DNA of 64,000 bases, taken from contig NZ_JBAMHQ010000001.1 in NCBI RefSeq assembly GCF_037081775.1, forward strand, positions 1,922,001 through 1,986,000, in the 5' to 3' direction. The notes under the pieces are model-generated. The model did no database searches and was not told where the DNA came from. It worked only from the letters and a program-made list of their open reading frames with translations. Shown in pieces: positions 34,288 through 42,842 of this stretch. The position numbers and the translations under genes are program-made. The DNA comes from Haladaptatus sp. ZSTT2 (GTDB taxonomy: Archaea > Halobacteriota > Halobacteria > Halobacteriales > Halococcaceae). Positions within the stretch are counted from its first letter, which is position 1. Each line of letters opens with the position of its first letter.

Positions 34288-35364
34288 TTAGTCGAGATAC
34301 GTCGGCAGTCGCCCGGATTTCTGGCTCCCTTCCACAAACGGAAGTCGTTCGATGGTTCCAGTCGTCTTTCCGACTTTGAGGTCGAATTCTGTCAGCCCGT
34401 ATTCGACGTAGGCGAGCGCGAGCGGTTCGTCGCGCGAGGGGCTTTCGACGGCGCGGGTCACGGTTCCAACTTCTTCGCCATCGACGGAGACGGTAGCTCC
34501 CGCTTCGGGAAGTTCTTCACAGACAATGCCGACGAGTCGGCGGCTTGGCTGGCCGCGATTTTCGACCCGAGAGACGACCTCTTGGCCGACGAAACAGCCC
34601 TTCTCGAAGTTGAGAGCGTTTCTGATGCCGGCGACGTTCGGAATCTGGCCGTCGAGTTCGGTTTCGAACAGCGGCGTTCCGGCTTCAAGGGTGAGCGAGT
34701 CCCACGTCTCGTAGCCAAAGGGACTGGCTGCCATGCCGAAATAGAGCAGCGCGTCGAGCACTTCTTCTGCTTGGTCTGCGGTGCAGACTACCTCGTAGCC
34801 CTCCTCCCCAGTCGGGGCGTCGGTTGCGATGACGGTGACGCCCGCCTCGCCCATCGACCCACGGTCGAACGAGAGTGGGCCTTCGGGCGCGCCGGGACCA
34901 GTCAGGACGCTTGCGATTTTTTCGGTGGCTTTCGGGCCGTGGACGCCGAACACGGCGAAGTCGTCGGTGGCGACGCTGATGTCCACGTCTTGGATGAACG
35001 TCTTGCCTTGCCAGTCGTCTGCGAGTGCTTGTGCGTGGTCAGGCGGCGTGAACAGCAAGAGGCGCTCGCCCGCGTTGTAGACGTACATGTCCAGCTTGAC
35101 GCGGCCTTGCGGGTCGAGAAGCAGTGAATAGACGCCCTGTCCGTCGTCGGTCGGGACGGAGTTCGAGATGGCGTTGTCCACGAACGCGACGCAGTCGTCG
35201 CCTTCGACGAGGACGACGCCGTAGCCCATCTCGATGACGCCAACGACGTTCCGGACGGCCTTGTGCGCCTGTGCGGGTCGCCCGTAGTGACGGACGACGC
35301 GACGGCCGCCGCGCTCTGTGAACGTTGCGCCGTGGTCTTCGTGGAATCCCTCGACGACAGTCAT
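34288..35364 (-). CDS. ygfZ: YgfZ/GcvT-like folate-binding protein
   Basis: A 358-residue protein of the YgfZ/GcvT group. The YgfZ signature KGCFVGQEVVSR is present, with the Cys needed for tetrahydrofolate-dependent iron-sulfur cluster maintenance in bacteria. GVYSLLLDPQGRVKLDMYVY and the C-terminal barrel region GTVTRAVESPSRDEPLAL are also typical. It is often annotated as aminomethyltransferase, but the signature favours YgfZ. It follows the winged-helix-like gene at 35404 by 39 bases on the same strand. Confidence 0.85.
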   Translation of the reverse strand: MTVVEGFHEDHGATFTERGGRRVVRHYGRPAQAHKAVRNVVGVIEMGYGVVLVEGDDCVAFVDNAISNSVPTDDGQGVYSLLLDPQGRVKLDMYVYNAGERLLLFTPPDHAQALADDWQGKTFIQDVDISVATDDFAVFGVHGPKATEKIASVLTGPGAPEGPLSFDRGSMGEAGVTVIATDAPTGEEGYEVVCTADQAEEVLDALLYFGMAASPFGYETWDSLTLEAGTPLFETELDGQIPNVAGIRNALNFEKGCFVGQEVVSRVENRGQPSRRLVGIVCEELPEAGATVSVDGEEVGTVTRAVESPSRDEPLALAYVEYGLTEFDLKVGKTTGTIERLPFVEGSQKSGRLPTYLD

Positions 35365-35403
35365 GGCTGGTGGTATTTGCTGGCCGGGAATAAACCTCGC
35401 CCT

Positions 35404-35700
35404 CTACGGCGAGAACTTCCCGAGAATCCGGTCTATCAGTGACGGTTCGTCTTCTGCCTCTCCCGGCTCTGGAACGACCTTGTCGTCTGGGAGGATGACG
35501 GTTCGTGCCCCTTCGTCGGTTACCTCGATGAGCCCGGCGTCTTTCAGGCTCGCCAGTGCGTCTTCGAGTTCGTCGATGGAAATGTCTGCGTGCGCCCGCA
35601 GTTCGAACACGGTCAGCCCCTCGCCCTTTCTATCGACCAAGGCGTCGAGCACCGCAACCTCCGTCGCGTCGCGGTTCCGATACTCACGCTTTGCCCTCAT
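35404..35700 (-). CDS. Conserved haloarchaeal winged-helix-like protein (DUF6432-like)
   Basis: A 98-residue protein with a small helix-turn-helix-like core: TEVAVLDALVDRKGEGLTVF, then ISIDELEDALASLKDAGLIE and a strand pair TDEGARTVILPDD. A short acidic tail follows, ending in SLIDRILGKFSP. It resembles the haloarchaeal DUF6432 family as I recall it. The start at 35700 (MRAKREYRNRD) fits that family; in-frame ATGs at 35724 and 35742 are possible. It lies upstream of ygfZ in the same direction. Function unknown. Confidence 0.7.
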   Translation of the reverse strand: MRAKREYRNRDATEVAVLDALVDRKGEGLTVFELRAHADISIDELEDALASLKDAGLIEVTDEGARTVILPDDKVVPEPGEAEDEPSLIDRILGKFSP

Positions 35701-35827
35701 ACGCCACTGTATGTCGGGATACATCTTACCCTTGTCCCCCACCTGTCAGCTTGTTTGTTGTTTCACCCCCCGAAACGGGGGGTCATTTCGCTCCCACGTG
35801 GCCGTCTGGAGTACAGGAAACAGTACT

Positions 35828-35835
35828 CTTATACT
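35828..35835 (+). promoter_or_regulatory. TATA box for zinc-ribbon gene
   Basis: cttatact is 24-31 bases before the ATG at 35859 and supports that start over an in-frame ATG at 35847. Confidence 0.5.
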
Positions 35836-35858
35836 CGCACGTTGGGATGCAATTGCCA

Positions 35859-36593
35859 ATGAGTCTCAAGTGTTCGCTCCTCGGCCACCGGTACGGCGAA
35901 CTGGAAGTCGAACGGGAGCGAGAGGAGCGCGGGAGCGAAGTCGTGGTGACGGTGCGTGAAATCGAGGTGTGCGAGCGCTGTGGGGGCACGCAGGTGCGCT
36001 CTGAAGCCAAAGAGGTCACGACGATGGAGACGGCGCAACGAGCGCCAGAACCCGTCGAGGACGAACCCGTCTCCGATGACGCAGCCGCTGTCACAGAACC
36101 CGACGAGGAACCCGCCGACTTCGAATCGACCGACGAGACAGGCGACGAGGAGGCCGTCCCGTCAGACCCTGCAGACGAAGATGTCGAAATCATCGATGAG
36201 CACGAAGCCGCAGACGTGGGGCACGATTCGGCCCCGAACTTAGCGGAAGTCGAGCAGTACGAGGAACTGGACGACTTAGACCCCGAACAGGACGACGGCA
36301 TCATCCTCACCGACGAGGAAGAGGAGGTGCCACAGCGCAAACCCGGCGAGTGGCCGGACGAACCAGAGCACGTCGACCCGACGGACACGAGCTGGGTGCG
36401 AAACGGCGACGGCGACGATGCTGCAGCGGAGCTTGACGAGCCTGCTCCGGCCACGCGGCCGGGCGATGGCCACTTCCACTGTCCGAAGTGCGACTTCGAG
36501 ACCGAGGTGCGCGAATCCCCACTGCGCGAAGGTGACATCTGTCCGTCGTGCAAGCAGGGGTATCTCGACCGGGTTGCGACGCGAAAAGAGTAA
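35859..36593 (+). CDS. Acidic linker protein with zinc ribbons at both ends (DUF7093-like)
   Basis: A 244-residue protein with three parts. An N-terminal module (MSLKCSLLGHRYGELEVERE, with a CERCGG pair near residue 46) is followed by an extremely acidic, probably disordered centre of about 130 residues rich in Asp, Glu and Pro. A C-terminal zinc ribbon shows CPKC at about residues 208-211 and CPSC at 229-232. This separation of two Cys modules by a flexible acidic linker suggests a scaffold. I recall a DUF7093 label for this haloarchaeal family. It precedes the DUF5611 gene by 25 bases. Confidence 0.75.
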   Translation: MSLKCSLLGHRYGELEVEREREERGSEVVVTVREIEVCERCGGTQVRSEAKEVTTMETAQRAPEPVEDEPVSDDAAAVTEPDEEPADFESTDETGDEEAVPSDPADEDVEIIDEHEAADVGHDSAPNLAEVEQYEELDDLDPEQDDGIILTDEEEEVPQRKPGEWPDEPEHVDPTDTSWVRNGDGDDAAAELDEPAPATRPGDGHFHCPKCDFETEVRESPLREGDICPSCKQGYLDRVATRKE

Positions 36594-36618
36594 AACCTGG
36601 CTACGCAAACACCTGTTC

Positions 36619-37002
36619 ATGAAGGAGTATAAGATGCGCCGTGGCGAGACGCTCGAAGAGCGAATCCCCGACATGAAAGCAACCGTCGAAGACTACTTTG
36701 GGACAATCACGGGGACGGAAGATTTCAAAGGAAGTGACCTCTTCGTCGTTGGCGAACCCAAGAACCCAGTGTTCACGCGCATCATTGCCGGTGCGGTCAA
36801 ATACAGCGGCAAAAAGGACAAACTCGCCGTCCACTTCGAAGAGCGAGACGCAAAAGAGATTCTCGATAAAGGCCTCGCAGACCACGCCGCAGACGCCGTG
36901 AGCGCCAAAAACGACTTCCTCCTTGAAGCCACGGGTCGCGACGCAAAGAGCCGCCGAAAGTCGATGAAGCGCGAAGTCGAAGACGACTCGCCGGACTTCT
37001 AA
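36619..37002 (+). CDS. DUF5611 family protein
   Basis: A 127-residue conserved haloarchaeal protein: MKEYKMRRGETLEERIPDM opens it, SDLFVVGEPKNPVFTRIIAG and KYSGKKDKLAVHFEERDAKE form the core, and LEATGRDAKSRRKSMKREVE closes it. I recall these blocks from the DUF5611 family. No enzyme motif is seen. The ATG at 36619 is used; one five codons later is also in frame. It is probably co-transcribed with the zinc-ribbon gene before it. Confidence 0.8.
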   Translation: MKEYKMRRGETLEERIPDMKATVEDYFGTITGTEDFKGSDLFVVGEPKNPVFTRIIAGAVKYSGKKDKLAVHFEERDAKEILDKGLADHAADAVSAKNDFLLEATGRDAKSRRKSMKREVEDDSPDF

Positions 37003-37087
37003 CCCCGATTCGACGTCGGTTCAGATTTTTCGGACAGTCCGCAAATAATACCTAGATTTATCGTCGTATGGTACGTAGTAACATACT

Positions 37088-37138
37088 GGCCTTCCGTGAG
37101 TGCTACTATGGTGGGAGTCAATAGCACGGAGTGAGGCC
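37088..37138 (+). ncRNA. Candidate structured small RNA
   Basis: In the 204-base gap between two convergent genes a long stem-loop can be drawn: GGCCT (37088-37092) with AGGCC (37134-37138), TCC (37093-37095) with GGA (37128-37130), and GTGCTA (37100-37105) with TAGCAC (37122-37127), closing a 16-base loop. A TATA-like agattta at about 37054-37060 lies 28-34 bases before the first stem. A second hairpin follows at 37164-37191. An ORF of only 18 codons overlaps it (37068-37124). No known RNA family is recognised. Confidence 0.35.
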
Positions 37139-37163
37139 GCACTGTCTGTCATGGTCTTTCATA

Positions 37164-37191
37164 CTCTCGGGCCCTTTTTGCCCGCAGAGAG
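37164..37191 (-). terminator. Hairpin downstream of sepF
   Basis: CTCT and CGGGC at 37164-37172 pair with GCCCG and AGAG at 37180-37191, with a three-base bulge. On the minus strand it follows the sepF stop and a short T-run (CTTTTC), so it may end the sepF transcript. It may equally close a plus-strand RNA from 37088. Confidence 0.35.
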
Positions 37192-37206
37192 AAAAGTCGA
37201 GCGCGC

Positions 37207-37566
37207 TTAGCGGCCGCCGAGTTTCTGGCGGCTGATAGAGACGCCCGTTGGCGTGAGGATAAGCTGGTCGTCGTCTTTCTGGACGATGTCGCCACCGACT
37301 TCCTGGGCGACCTGCTGGAGTTCGTCGCTGATGCGTTGCATCGTGCGGTCCTCGGTCGCGTGGCGCGTGATGTCCGCGATGACGAGGTCGCCGTCATAGA
37401 TGGCGTCTTTGATGGCGATAACGTCCTGTTGATTGCCGATCTTGGCGATGTGGACGCGCATCTTCGCATCGCCAGCCGCGGCCTCGAAGTCATCTATGTT
37501 GAGCTCTAGGTAGTCGTCGGTCTTTCGAGACCCACGCTCACCCAGCAGCTTGTTCATAAATCCCAT
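37207..37566 (-). CDS. sepF: Cell division protein SepF
   Basis: A 119-residue SepF. In archaea SepF anchors FtsZ to the membrane and recruits the division ring. The N terminus MGFMNKLLGERGSRKTDD is the amphipathic membrane-targeting segment. The core begins YLELNIDDFEAAAGDAKMRV, with HIAKIGNQQDVIAIKDAIYDGD and DITRHATEDRTMQRISDELQ following. It is complete. The ATG at 37566 has a TATA-like element 25-30 bases upstream; longer frames are rejected because they lose the N-terminal anchor. Divergent from the subtilase gene. Confidence 0.92.
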   Translation of the reverse strand: MGFMNKLLGERGSRKTDDYLELNIDDFEAAAGDAKMRVHIAKIGNQQDVIAIKDAIYDGDLVIADITRHATEDRTMQRISDELQQVAQEVGGDIVQKDDDQLILTPTGVSISRQKLGGR

Positions 37567-37590
37567 AGAACACACACCGGTTGCTTCGAG

Positions 37591-37596
37591 TATAGG
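37591..37596 (-). promoter_or_regulatory. TATA box for sepF
   Basis: Minus-strand CCTATA, 25-30 bases before the ATG at 37566. Confidence 0.5.
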
Positions 37597-37667
37597 TGTT
37601 ACGTCAGACGTGGTCTGCTTGACACCATGCGCCCGGGTCGCTGCGCCATGCCAACACAGGCCAAGAA

Positions 37668-37674
37668 TTAAATA
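37668..37674 (+). promoter_or_regulatory. TATA box for subtilase gene
   Basis: ttaaata is 29-35 bases upstream of the ATG at 37703. Confidence 0.45.
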
Positions 37675-37702
37675 CTGTGGCTGGGTCGTAAATATTGCAT
37701 AT

Positions 37703-38878
37703 ATGAGTGATATAAATTTAACGCGACGAACATTGCTAAAAACCTCTGCTGTTGGAGCAGTTGGCACACTTTTCGTTGGGAGTGCGGCCGCTGAAAAGCC
37801 GCCCCGCCGCATCGTCGGGACGAGCTCCCCCGGCGCAAGCGCAGAAGCGCGCGGGCAAGCCCACACCGTCCACCGCACGCTCGACTTTGGCGCACATGGG
37901 CAGGCAGTTGCCGGGCGCTTTTCAGACCAAGCCGTTGCGCAACTGCAAAAACACAGCGAGGTCCGCTACGTCGAAGACGACATTACGATGTACGCCATCG
38001 GCAAACCGGGCGACGGTGTCACTACACAGTCCCAGACCCAGCCGTGGGGCATCGACCGCGTAGACGCAGACGTCGCCCACGCAAACGGCTACACCGGTAG
38101 CGGCGCAGACCTCGCCATCATCGACACGGGTATCGACTCAGACCACCCCGACCTCGCCGCGAACATCGGGGCTGGCCAAGCGTTCACGAAGGCAAAAGGC
38201 AACTACGCCTACGACTGGGACGACGACAACGACCACGGCACCCACTGTGCCGGTATCGCCGCCGGTATCGACAACGCAGAAGGCGTCGTCGGCGTCGCCC
38301 CCGAGGCAACCCTCCACGCCGTCAAAGTCCTCGACAAGCGCGGCAGCGGCTACCTCTCTGACGTCGCCGCAGGCATCGAGTGGGTCGCAGACCAAGGCTA
38401 CGACGTCGGCTCGATGAGCCTCGGCGCGAGCAGCGGCGCACAGACGCTCAAAGACGCCTGCCAGTACGCCGTCGACAACGGCGTCTTCCTCGTCGGCGCG
38501 GCCGGAAACAGCGGGCCGTGTACGAACTGCGTTGGCTACCCCGGAGCCTACTCGACGGTCATGGCCGTCTCCTCCACTGACTCCGCTGACAACCTCTCCG
38601 GGTTCTCCTCACAGGGGCCAGAAGTCGATATTGCCGCACCCGGGACGGACATCTACTCCTCGGTCGTCGGCGGGTACGACACCTTCTCCGGCACGTCGAT
38701 GGCGACGCCGCACGTCGCGGGCGCGGCCGCCCAACTCATGGCGGGCGGGAGTTCGAACACGCAGACGCGCTCGTCGCTTGCGAGCGCGGCAGAAGATATT
38801 GGACTCGGTTCGAACGAGTCTGGCGCAGGCCTGCTCGACGTGGCCACAGCGCTCGGCCTCGACTCGTCGGATAACTAA
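37703..38878 (+). CDS. Halolysin-like subtilisin serine protease
   Basis: A 391-residue secreted S8 protease. The Tat signal NLTRRTLLKTSAVGAVGTLF is followed by an inhibitor-type propeptide (HTVHRTLDFGAHGQAVAGRF to about residue 105) and the catalytic domain. The active residues are D141 in IIDTGIDSDHPD, H178 in DHGTHCAG, the oxyanion N269 in AAGNSG and S332 in GTSMATPH. Two nearby cysteines (GPCTNC) may form a disulfide. The protein ends soon after the catalytic domain, without the long C-terminal extension of some halolysins. Full activity is predicted. Confidence 0.95.
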   Translation: MSDINLTRRTLLKTSAVGAVGTLFVGSAAAEKPPRRIVGTSSPGASAEARGQAHTVHRTLDFGAHGQAVAGRFSDQAVAQLQKHSEVRYVEDDITMYAIGKPGDGVTTQSQTQPWGIDRVDADVAHANGYTGSGADLAIIDTGIDSDHPDLAANIGAGQAFTKAKGNYAYDWDDDNDHGTHCAGIAAGIDNAEGVVGVAPEATLHAVKVLDKRGSGYLSDVAAGIEWVADQGYDVGSMSLGASSGAQTLKDACQYAVDNGVFLVGAAGNSGPCTNCVGYPGAYSTVMAVSSTDSADNLSGFSSQGPEVDIAAPGTDIYSSVVGGYDTFSGTSMATPHVAGAAAQLMAGGSSNTQTRSSLASAAEDIGLGSNESGAGLLDVATALGLDSSDN

Positions 38879-38893
38879 AACGCAACTTCTCTT

Positions 38894-39373
38894 TTATGCG
38901 GTAAAGTTGTACAACTCGTCGCCGACGAAGTGGATGGATTTGACGACTTTGCCGGAGTCACCGACCATGTCCGAACCCGCGGTGAGCGCCGTGCCGATGG
39001 CGAGCACTTTGCCGTGGGTTTCCTCTGCGATGGCGACGACGTCACCTTCTTCGATGGAGTCGTCGGCTTCGACGATGCCCGGGCGCATCACGTCTGCGCC
39101 GTCTGAGACGAACGAGACGGCGCCGGCATCGACCGTCACGACGTTTCGCTCTGGCGGGTAGTCGTTTGCGCCTCGAACCGTGAGAAACGGTGTGCCATCG
39201 AGACGGCCAACCGTTGCCGCGCCGTCTACGAGGATGAGTTCGAAGTCCGAATCTTTGAACTCAACGAGCTCGAAACTGTCCGCGTCGAGGTCAACACCGA
39301 GTCCGTCTGCGAGGGCTTCTGTCACGGCTTTTACCTCGTCACTGCGGAGGTGATGGCGAGATTTGACTTCCAT
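38894..39373 (-). CDS. PUA domain RNA-binding protein (MCT-1/Tma20-like)
   Basis: A 159-residue protein with a pre-PUA N-terminal domain (MEVKSRHHLRSDEVKAVTEA) and a C-terminal PUA domain: VTVDAGAVSFVSDGADVMRP then GIVEADDSIEEGDVVAIAEE and GKVLAIGTAL. The layout resembles MCT-1/Tma20, which act on the small ribosomal subunit during reinitiation or recycling; in archaea this is only inferred. The ATG at 39373 is chosen; five extra codons upstream look unneeded. It converges with the subtilase gene with 15 bases between stops. Confidence 0.83.
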   Translation of the reverse strand: MEVKSRHHLRSDEVKAVTEALADGLGVDLDADSFELVEFKDSDFELILVDGAATVGRLDGTPFLTVRGANDYPPERNVVTVDAGAVSFVSDGADVMRPGIVEADDSIEEGDVVAIAEETHGKVLAIGTALTAGSDMVGDSGKVVKSIHFVGDELYNFTA

Positions 39374-39465
39374 ATCGGAGACTGTCACTGCCGGACATTA
39401 AATCGTCCGTCCGCAGATTTGCGCCCGCAACAACAGCTAAATATTCCCGCGTCTAAGCCCCGCTC

Positions 39466-39762
39466 ATGTGGGGTTCCCGGAAGTCCCGGGCCAGCACGGT
39501 TGTCACCTGTACCGCGTGTGGCAAGACTGTCCTTCGCAACGAAGCGCGTGAATACGACAAGTACGGCAACCGCTGGGATCGCGATGGCAAACAGTTCGAA
39601 CACCTCTGTAAGAAATGCGACACAGACCTCTGCCACCAGCCACGCGGCGGCCTCGAAACTTTGCTCACGGAGTGTGGCGCGGGCGAAGTCTCACAAGATG
39701 AGTTCCTCGCACGCTACACCCAGACCGTCAGAGACCGGTACGATTCGCTCGGTGAGCGCTGA
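39466..39762 (+). CDS. Zinc-ribbon conserved haloarchaeal protein
   Basis: A 98-residue protein with CTACGKTV near residue 15, CKKCDTDLCHQP near residue 48 and a helical C terminus (SQDEFLARYTQTVRDRYDSL). The two CxxC pairs likely bind one zinc and the third Cys-His may add to it. The core AREYDKYGNRWDRDGKQFEH is distinctive of a haloarchaeal family (DUF7562, recalled but unverified). It lies 57 bases before the RNB nuclease gene on the same strand; a link to RNA metabolism is only suggested by position. Confidence 0.72.
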   Translation: MWGSRKSRASTVVTCTACGKTVLRNEAREYDKYGNRWDRDGKQFEHLCKKCDTDLCHQPRGGLETLLTECGAGEVSQDEFLARYTQTVRDRYDSLGER

Positions 39763-39819
39763 CCGACCCTCCCTGTTCGGGTCGATACGTCTTTCTGTCC
39801 GACTTCCGTAGCCCCGGGT

Positions 39820-41130
39820 ATGACTGACGACGCCCAGGCCTACGCCGGGACGGCCGAGGGACAAGGTCCCGTCGAAATCGACGAAGACCTCGCCCGACAC
39901 CTCGCGAACAAACGCGAGGAACTCTTCGAGAAGTTCGAGATTCGCGATGCCTTCCCACCGGAAGTCATGGCCGAAGCAGAAGAACGCACCACCGACGTCC
40001 AGGAGGAAATCCACGCCGAGGTGGACAATCGGACTGACCTCCGGGACATGCCGACGTGGACCATCGACCCGGTGGACGCCCAGGACTTCGACGACGCCAT
40101 CAGCATCGAGGAAGGAGAAGAGGAGTACACGCTGTGGGTACACATCGCGGACGTGACCCACTACGTCCACCCCGAGTCGAATATGTGGGAGGAGGCGGTC
40201 AAACGCGGGAACACAGTGTACCTGCCCGCGTACACCATCCACATGCTCCCGCCGATGCTCGCAGAGACGGTCTGTTCGCTCGTGCCCAACGAGGAACGCC
40301 TCGCTCACACCGTCGAGATGCACATCAGCAAGGAGACACTCTCCTACGAGTCTATCGACATCTACAAATCTGTCATCGAATCCGACGAACGCCTGACCTA
40401 CTCGCAGGCAGAAAAGCGCCTAGACGACGAAGACGCAGACCTCCACGACGAGATTTCGCTCGTCTTCGAACTCGCAAACCAACTCCACGAACAGCGCAAA
40501 GAAGACGGCTCGCTCGTGCTCAACCCGAGCCGTGACCGCGCTCACACCATCATCGAGGAGTGCATGCTGAAGGCGAACAAGGCCGTCACCCACGAACTCA
40601 TGTGGGGCCGTGGGGTCGAGGCGATGTACCGCGTCCACCCCCAGCCAACTCCCGACGAGTGGGACAAAGCCCTCCAAGAGATCCAAGACCTTGACGGCGT
40701 GAAAATCCCCGGCAGCACGTGGGACGACCCGCGCAAGGCCGTGAACGCGACCATCGAAAACGCCCCCGGCCGCCAGCTCAACAAGATTCAGTGGGCCGTG
40801 ATGAAGGTGATGCCCCGGGCGAAGTACATGAACGACCCGTTCGGCGGCCACCACGCGCTCAATTTCGAGATTTACGGCCACTTCACGAGCCCCATCCGAC
40901 GGCTCTCAGACCTCATCAACCACTGGATTGTCTACCAGAACGACGTCCCCGAAAATCTCATCGAACTCTGTGACCGCGCTTCCGACCGCCAGAAGGCCGC
41001 AGAAACCTGCGAACGCCAATACAAGCAGTTCCTCGAAGAAGTCGGCCTCGACCCCTACGCGGTCAACAGCCGCGGGCTCGTGGTCATCGAGGACGATGAC
41101 GACGAAGCCGACGAGTCAATAGACGAGTAA
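39820..41130 (+). CDS. rnr: RNB-domain exoribonuclease (RNase II/R type)
   Basis: A 436-residue 3'-5' exoribonuclease. The catalytic block TIDPVDAQDFDDAISIEEGE holds the four metal-binding Asp residues, and HFTSPIRRLSDLINHWIVY is the conserved C-terminal RNB motif. Unlike bacterial RNase R there is no cold-shock domain before it and no S1 domain after it; an acidic tail (EDDDDEADESIDE) takes its place. Haloarchaea lack the archaeal exosome, and this type of enzyme is the known 3'-5' exonuclease there (established for Haloferax), so it is probably essential for RNA decay. Confidence 0.92.
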   Translation: MTDDAQAYAGTAEGQGPVEIDEDLARHLANKREELFEKFEIRDAFPPEVMAEAEERTTDVQEEIHAEVDNRTDLRDMPTWTIDPVDAQDFDDAISIEEGEEEYTLWVHIADVTHYVHPESNMWEEAVKRGNTVYLPAYTIHMLPPMLAETVCSLVPNEERLAHTVEMHISKETLSYESIDIYKSVIESDERLTYSQAEKRLDDEDADLHDEISLVFELANQLHEQRKEDGSLVLNPSRDRAHTIIEECMLKANKAVTHELMWGRGVEAMYRVHPQPTPDEWDKALQEIQDLDGVKIPGSTWDDPRKAVNATIENAPGRQLNKIQWAVMKVMPRAKYMNDPFGGHHALNFEIYGHFTSPIRRLSDLINHWIVYQNDVPENLIELCDRASDRQKAAETCERQYKQFLEEVGLDPYAVNSRGLVVIEDDDDEADESIDE

Positions 41131-41201
41131 CCCCACCCGCTTTCTCGCGCTTTCATATGTGAACCTCCGGTTAGTAGGCGCTGCCAGCCGTAGTCTGCGC
41201 C

Positions 41202-42842
41202 ATGGCTTGGCACGTCACGGTTCCAACGGAGAGCTACGACACCGCGCGCGACCAGTTCGAGTGGGACCTTCCCGATGACTACAATCTCGCTCACGACCTC
41301 GTGAGAAAACACGAAGATAGAGACGCCCCAGCACTGTATCAGGCGTATCCTGACGGACGACGCGAGACCTACTCGTTTGCCGACCTCGACCGGCTGTCGA
41401 ACCAACTCGCCAACGGCCTCGAAGCTCGCGGCATCGAACGCGGTGACCGCGTCGCCGTCCTCGTCCCACAGAAACCGGAAAACCTGCTCACGCACCTCGC
41501 CTGCTGGAAACTCGGCGCAATTTCGCTTCCGCTCTCGAAACTGTTCGGCCCGGACGCCGTCGGCTACCGCCTCCGCGACAGCGAGGCGAAAGCCATCGTC
41601 GTAGACGAAAGCGTGCGCGATGTGGTCACGGAGATTCGTGACGACTGCCCCGACCTTGCCCACGTCATCGAAGTCGATAGAGCAGCGGACAGCCCCGAAA
41701 CGCCGTTCGAAGACGTACTCGCCGGGCAACCAGACACCTTCGACATCGTCGAAACCGACGCCGAAACGCCCGCCATTATTATCTACACGAGCGGTTCGAC
41801 CGGCCCGCCGAAAGGCGCACTCCACGGCCACGGCGTCTGGGTAGGCCACTGCCCGGCGTTCCAGATGTACTTCGAACTCGACTTAGACGACGCCGTCTGC
41901 TGGACACCCGCAGACTGGGCGTGGATTGGCGCGCTCGGTGACCTCGTCTTTCCCGCGTGGCACTACGGCCGTCCCGTCGTTGGCTACCCGATGGGGAAGT
42001 TCGATGCAAAGACCGCGTTCTCGCTCATGGCGGAGTTCGGCGTCACCGATTCGTTCCTCCCGCCGACTGCCATCCGCATGCTGATGGATGTTGACTCGCC
42101 TGCAGAACAGTACGACCTCTCGCTTACCGCCATCTGTTCGGGTGGCGAACCGCTCACGCCCGAAATTTTAGACTGGGCAGACGCCGAACTCGACGGCGTC
42201 GCGGTGAACGAACTCTACGGCCAAACTGAAGCAAATCTGCTCGTCACGAACTGCCGAAAGTGGTTCGACGCGCTCCCCGGAAGCATGGGTAAACCCGTCC
42301 CCGGCCACGACGTGGCCATCGTCGACCCCGACACGGGCGCAGAGTGTGCCACGGGCGACATCGGCGAAATCGCGGTGCGTCGAGAGGGCGACCCTGTCGT
42401 GTTCAAAGAGTACTGGAACAACCCCGAGAAAACCGAAAAGGCGCGCGTCGGCCCGTGGCACCTCACTGGCGACCTCGGCAAGCGCGACGACGCGGGCTAC
42501 ATCTGGTTCAAATCGCGGGACGATGACCTTATCATGACGAGTGGCTACCGCGTCGGGCCGGGCGAAGTCGAGAGCGCCATCTTGGAACATCCAGCCGTCG
42601 CACAGGTCGGAGTCGTCGGCGTCCCGGACGACCGCCGAGGCGAACTCATCAAAGCGTTCGTGCAGGTGACCGACGGGACGGAACCGAGCGACGCGCTTAA
42701 AACAGAGATTCAAACGCTCGTCAAACAGAATTTGGCGAAATACGAGTATCCACGCGAACTTGAGTTCGTCACCGAACTTCCGCAGACGACGACGGGGAAA
42801 ATCCAGCGAAAAACGCTCCGTGAATCGGAGCTTCCGAACTGA
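41202..42842 (+). CDS. AMP-forming acyl-CoA synthetase
   Basis: A 546-residue ANL-superfamily ligase that activates a carboxylic acid to its CoA thioester. The motifs are IIIYTSGSTGPPKGALHGHG (P-loop), NELYGQTEANLLVTN (A5), WHLTGDLGKRDDAGYIWF (A7), SGYRVGPGEVESAILEHP (A8 hinge) and TTTGKIQRKTLRESE with the catalytic Lys. It is closest in look to medium-chain or acetyl-CoA-like synthetases; the acid is unknown. Its stop abuts that of livF, and its position suggests it activates whatever the neighbouring LIV-type transporter imports. Confidence 0.9.
   Translation: MAWHVTVPTESYDTARDQFEWDLPDDYNLAHDLVRKHEDRDAPALYQAYPDGRRETYSFADLDRLSNQLANGLEARGIERGDRVAVLVPQKPENLLTHLACWKLGAISLPLSKLFGPDAVGYRLRDSEAKAIVVDESVRDVVTEIRDDCPDLAHVIEVDRAADSPETPFEDVLAGQPDTFDIVETDAETPAIIIYTSGSTGPPKGALHGHGVWVGHCPAFQMYFELDLDDAVCWTPADWAWIGALGDLVFPAWHYGRPVVGYPMGKFDAKTAFSLMAEFGVTDSFLPPTAIRMLMDVDSPAEQYDLSLTAICSGGEPLTPEILDWADAELDGVAVNELYGQTEANLLVTNCRKWFDALPGSMGKPVPGHDVAIVDPDTGAECATGDIGEIAVRREGDPVVFKEYWNNPEKTEKARVGPWHLTGDLGKRDDAGYIWFKSRDDDLIMTSGYRVGPGEVESAILEHPAVAQVGVVGVPDDRRGELIKAFVQVTDGTEPSDALKTEIQTLVKQNLAKYEYPRELEFVTELPQTTTGKIQRKTLRESELPN

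Noticed and set aside
37068-37124. 18-codon ORF MVRSNILAFRECYYGGSQ
   Set aside because: Too short to judge and it lies inside a region that folds well as RNA; no Shine-Dalgarno site.
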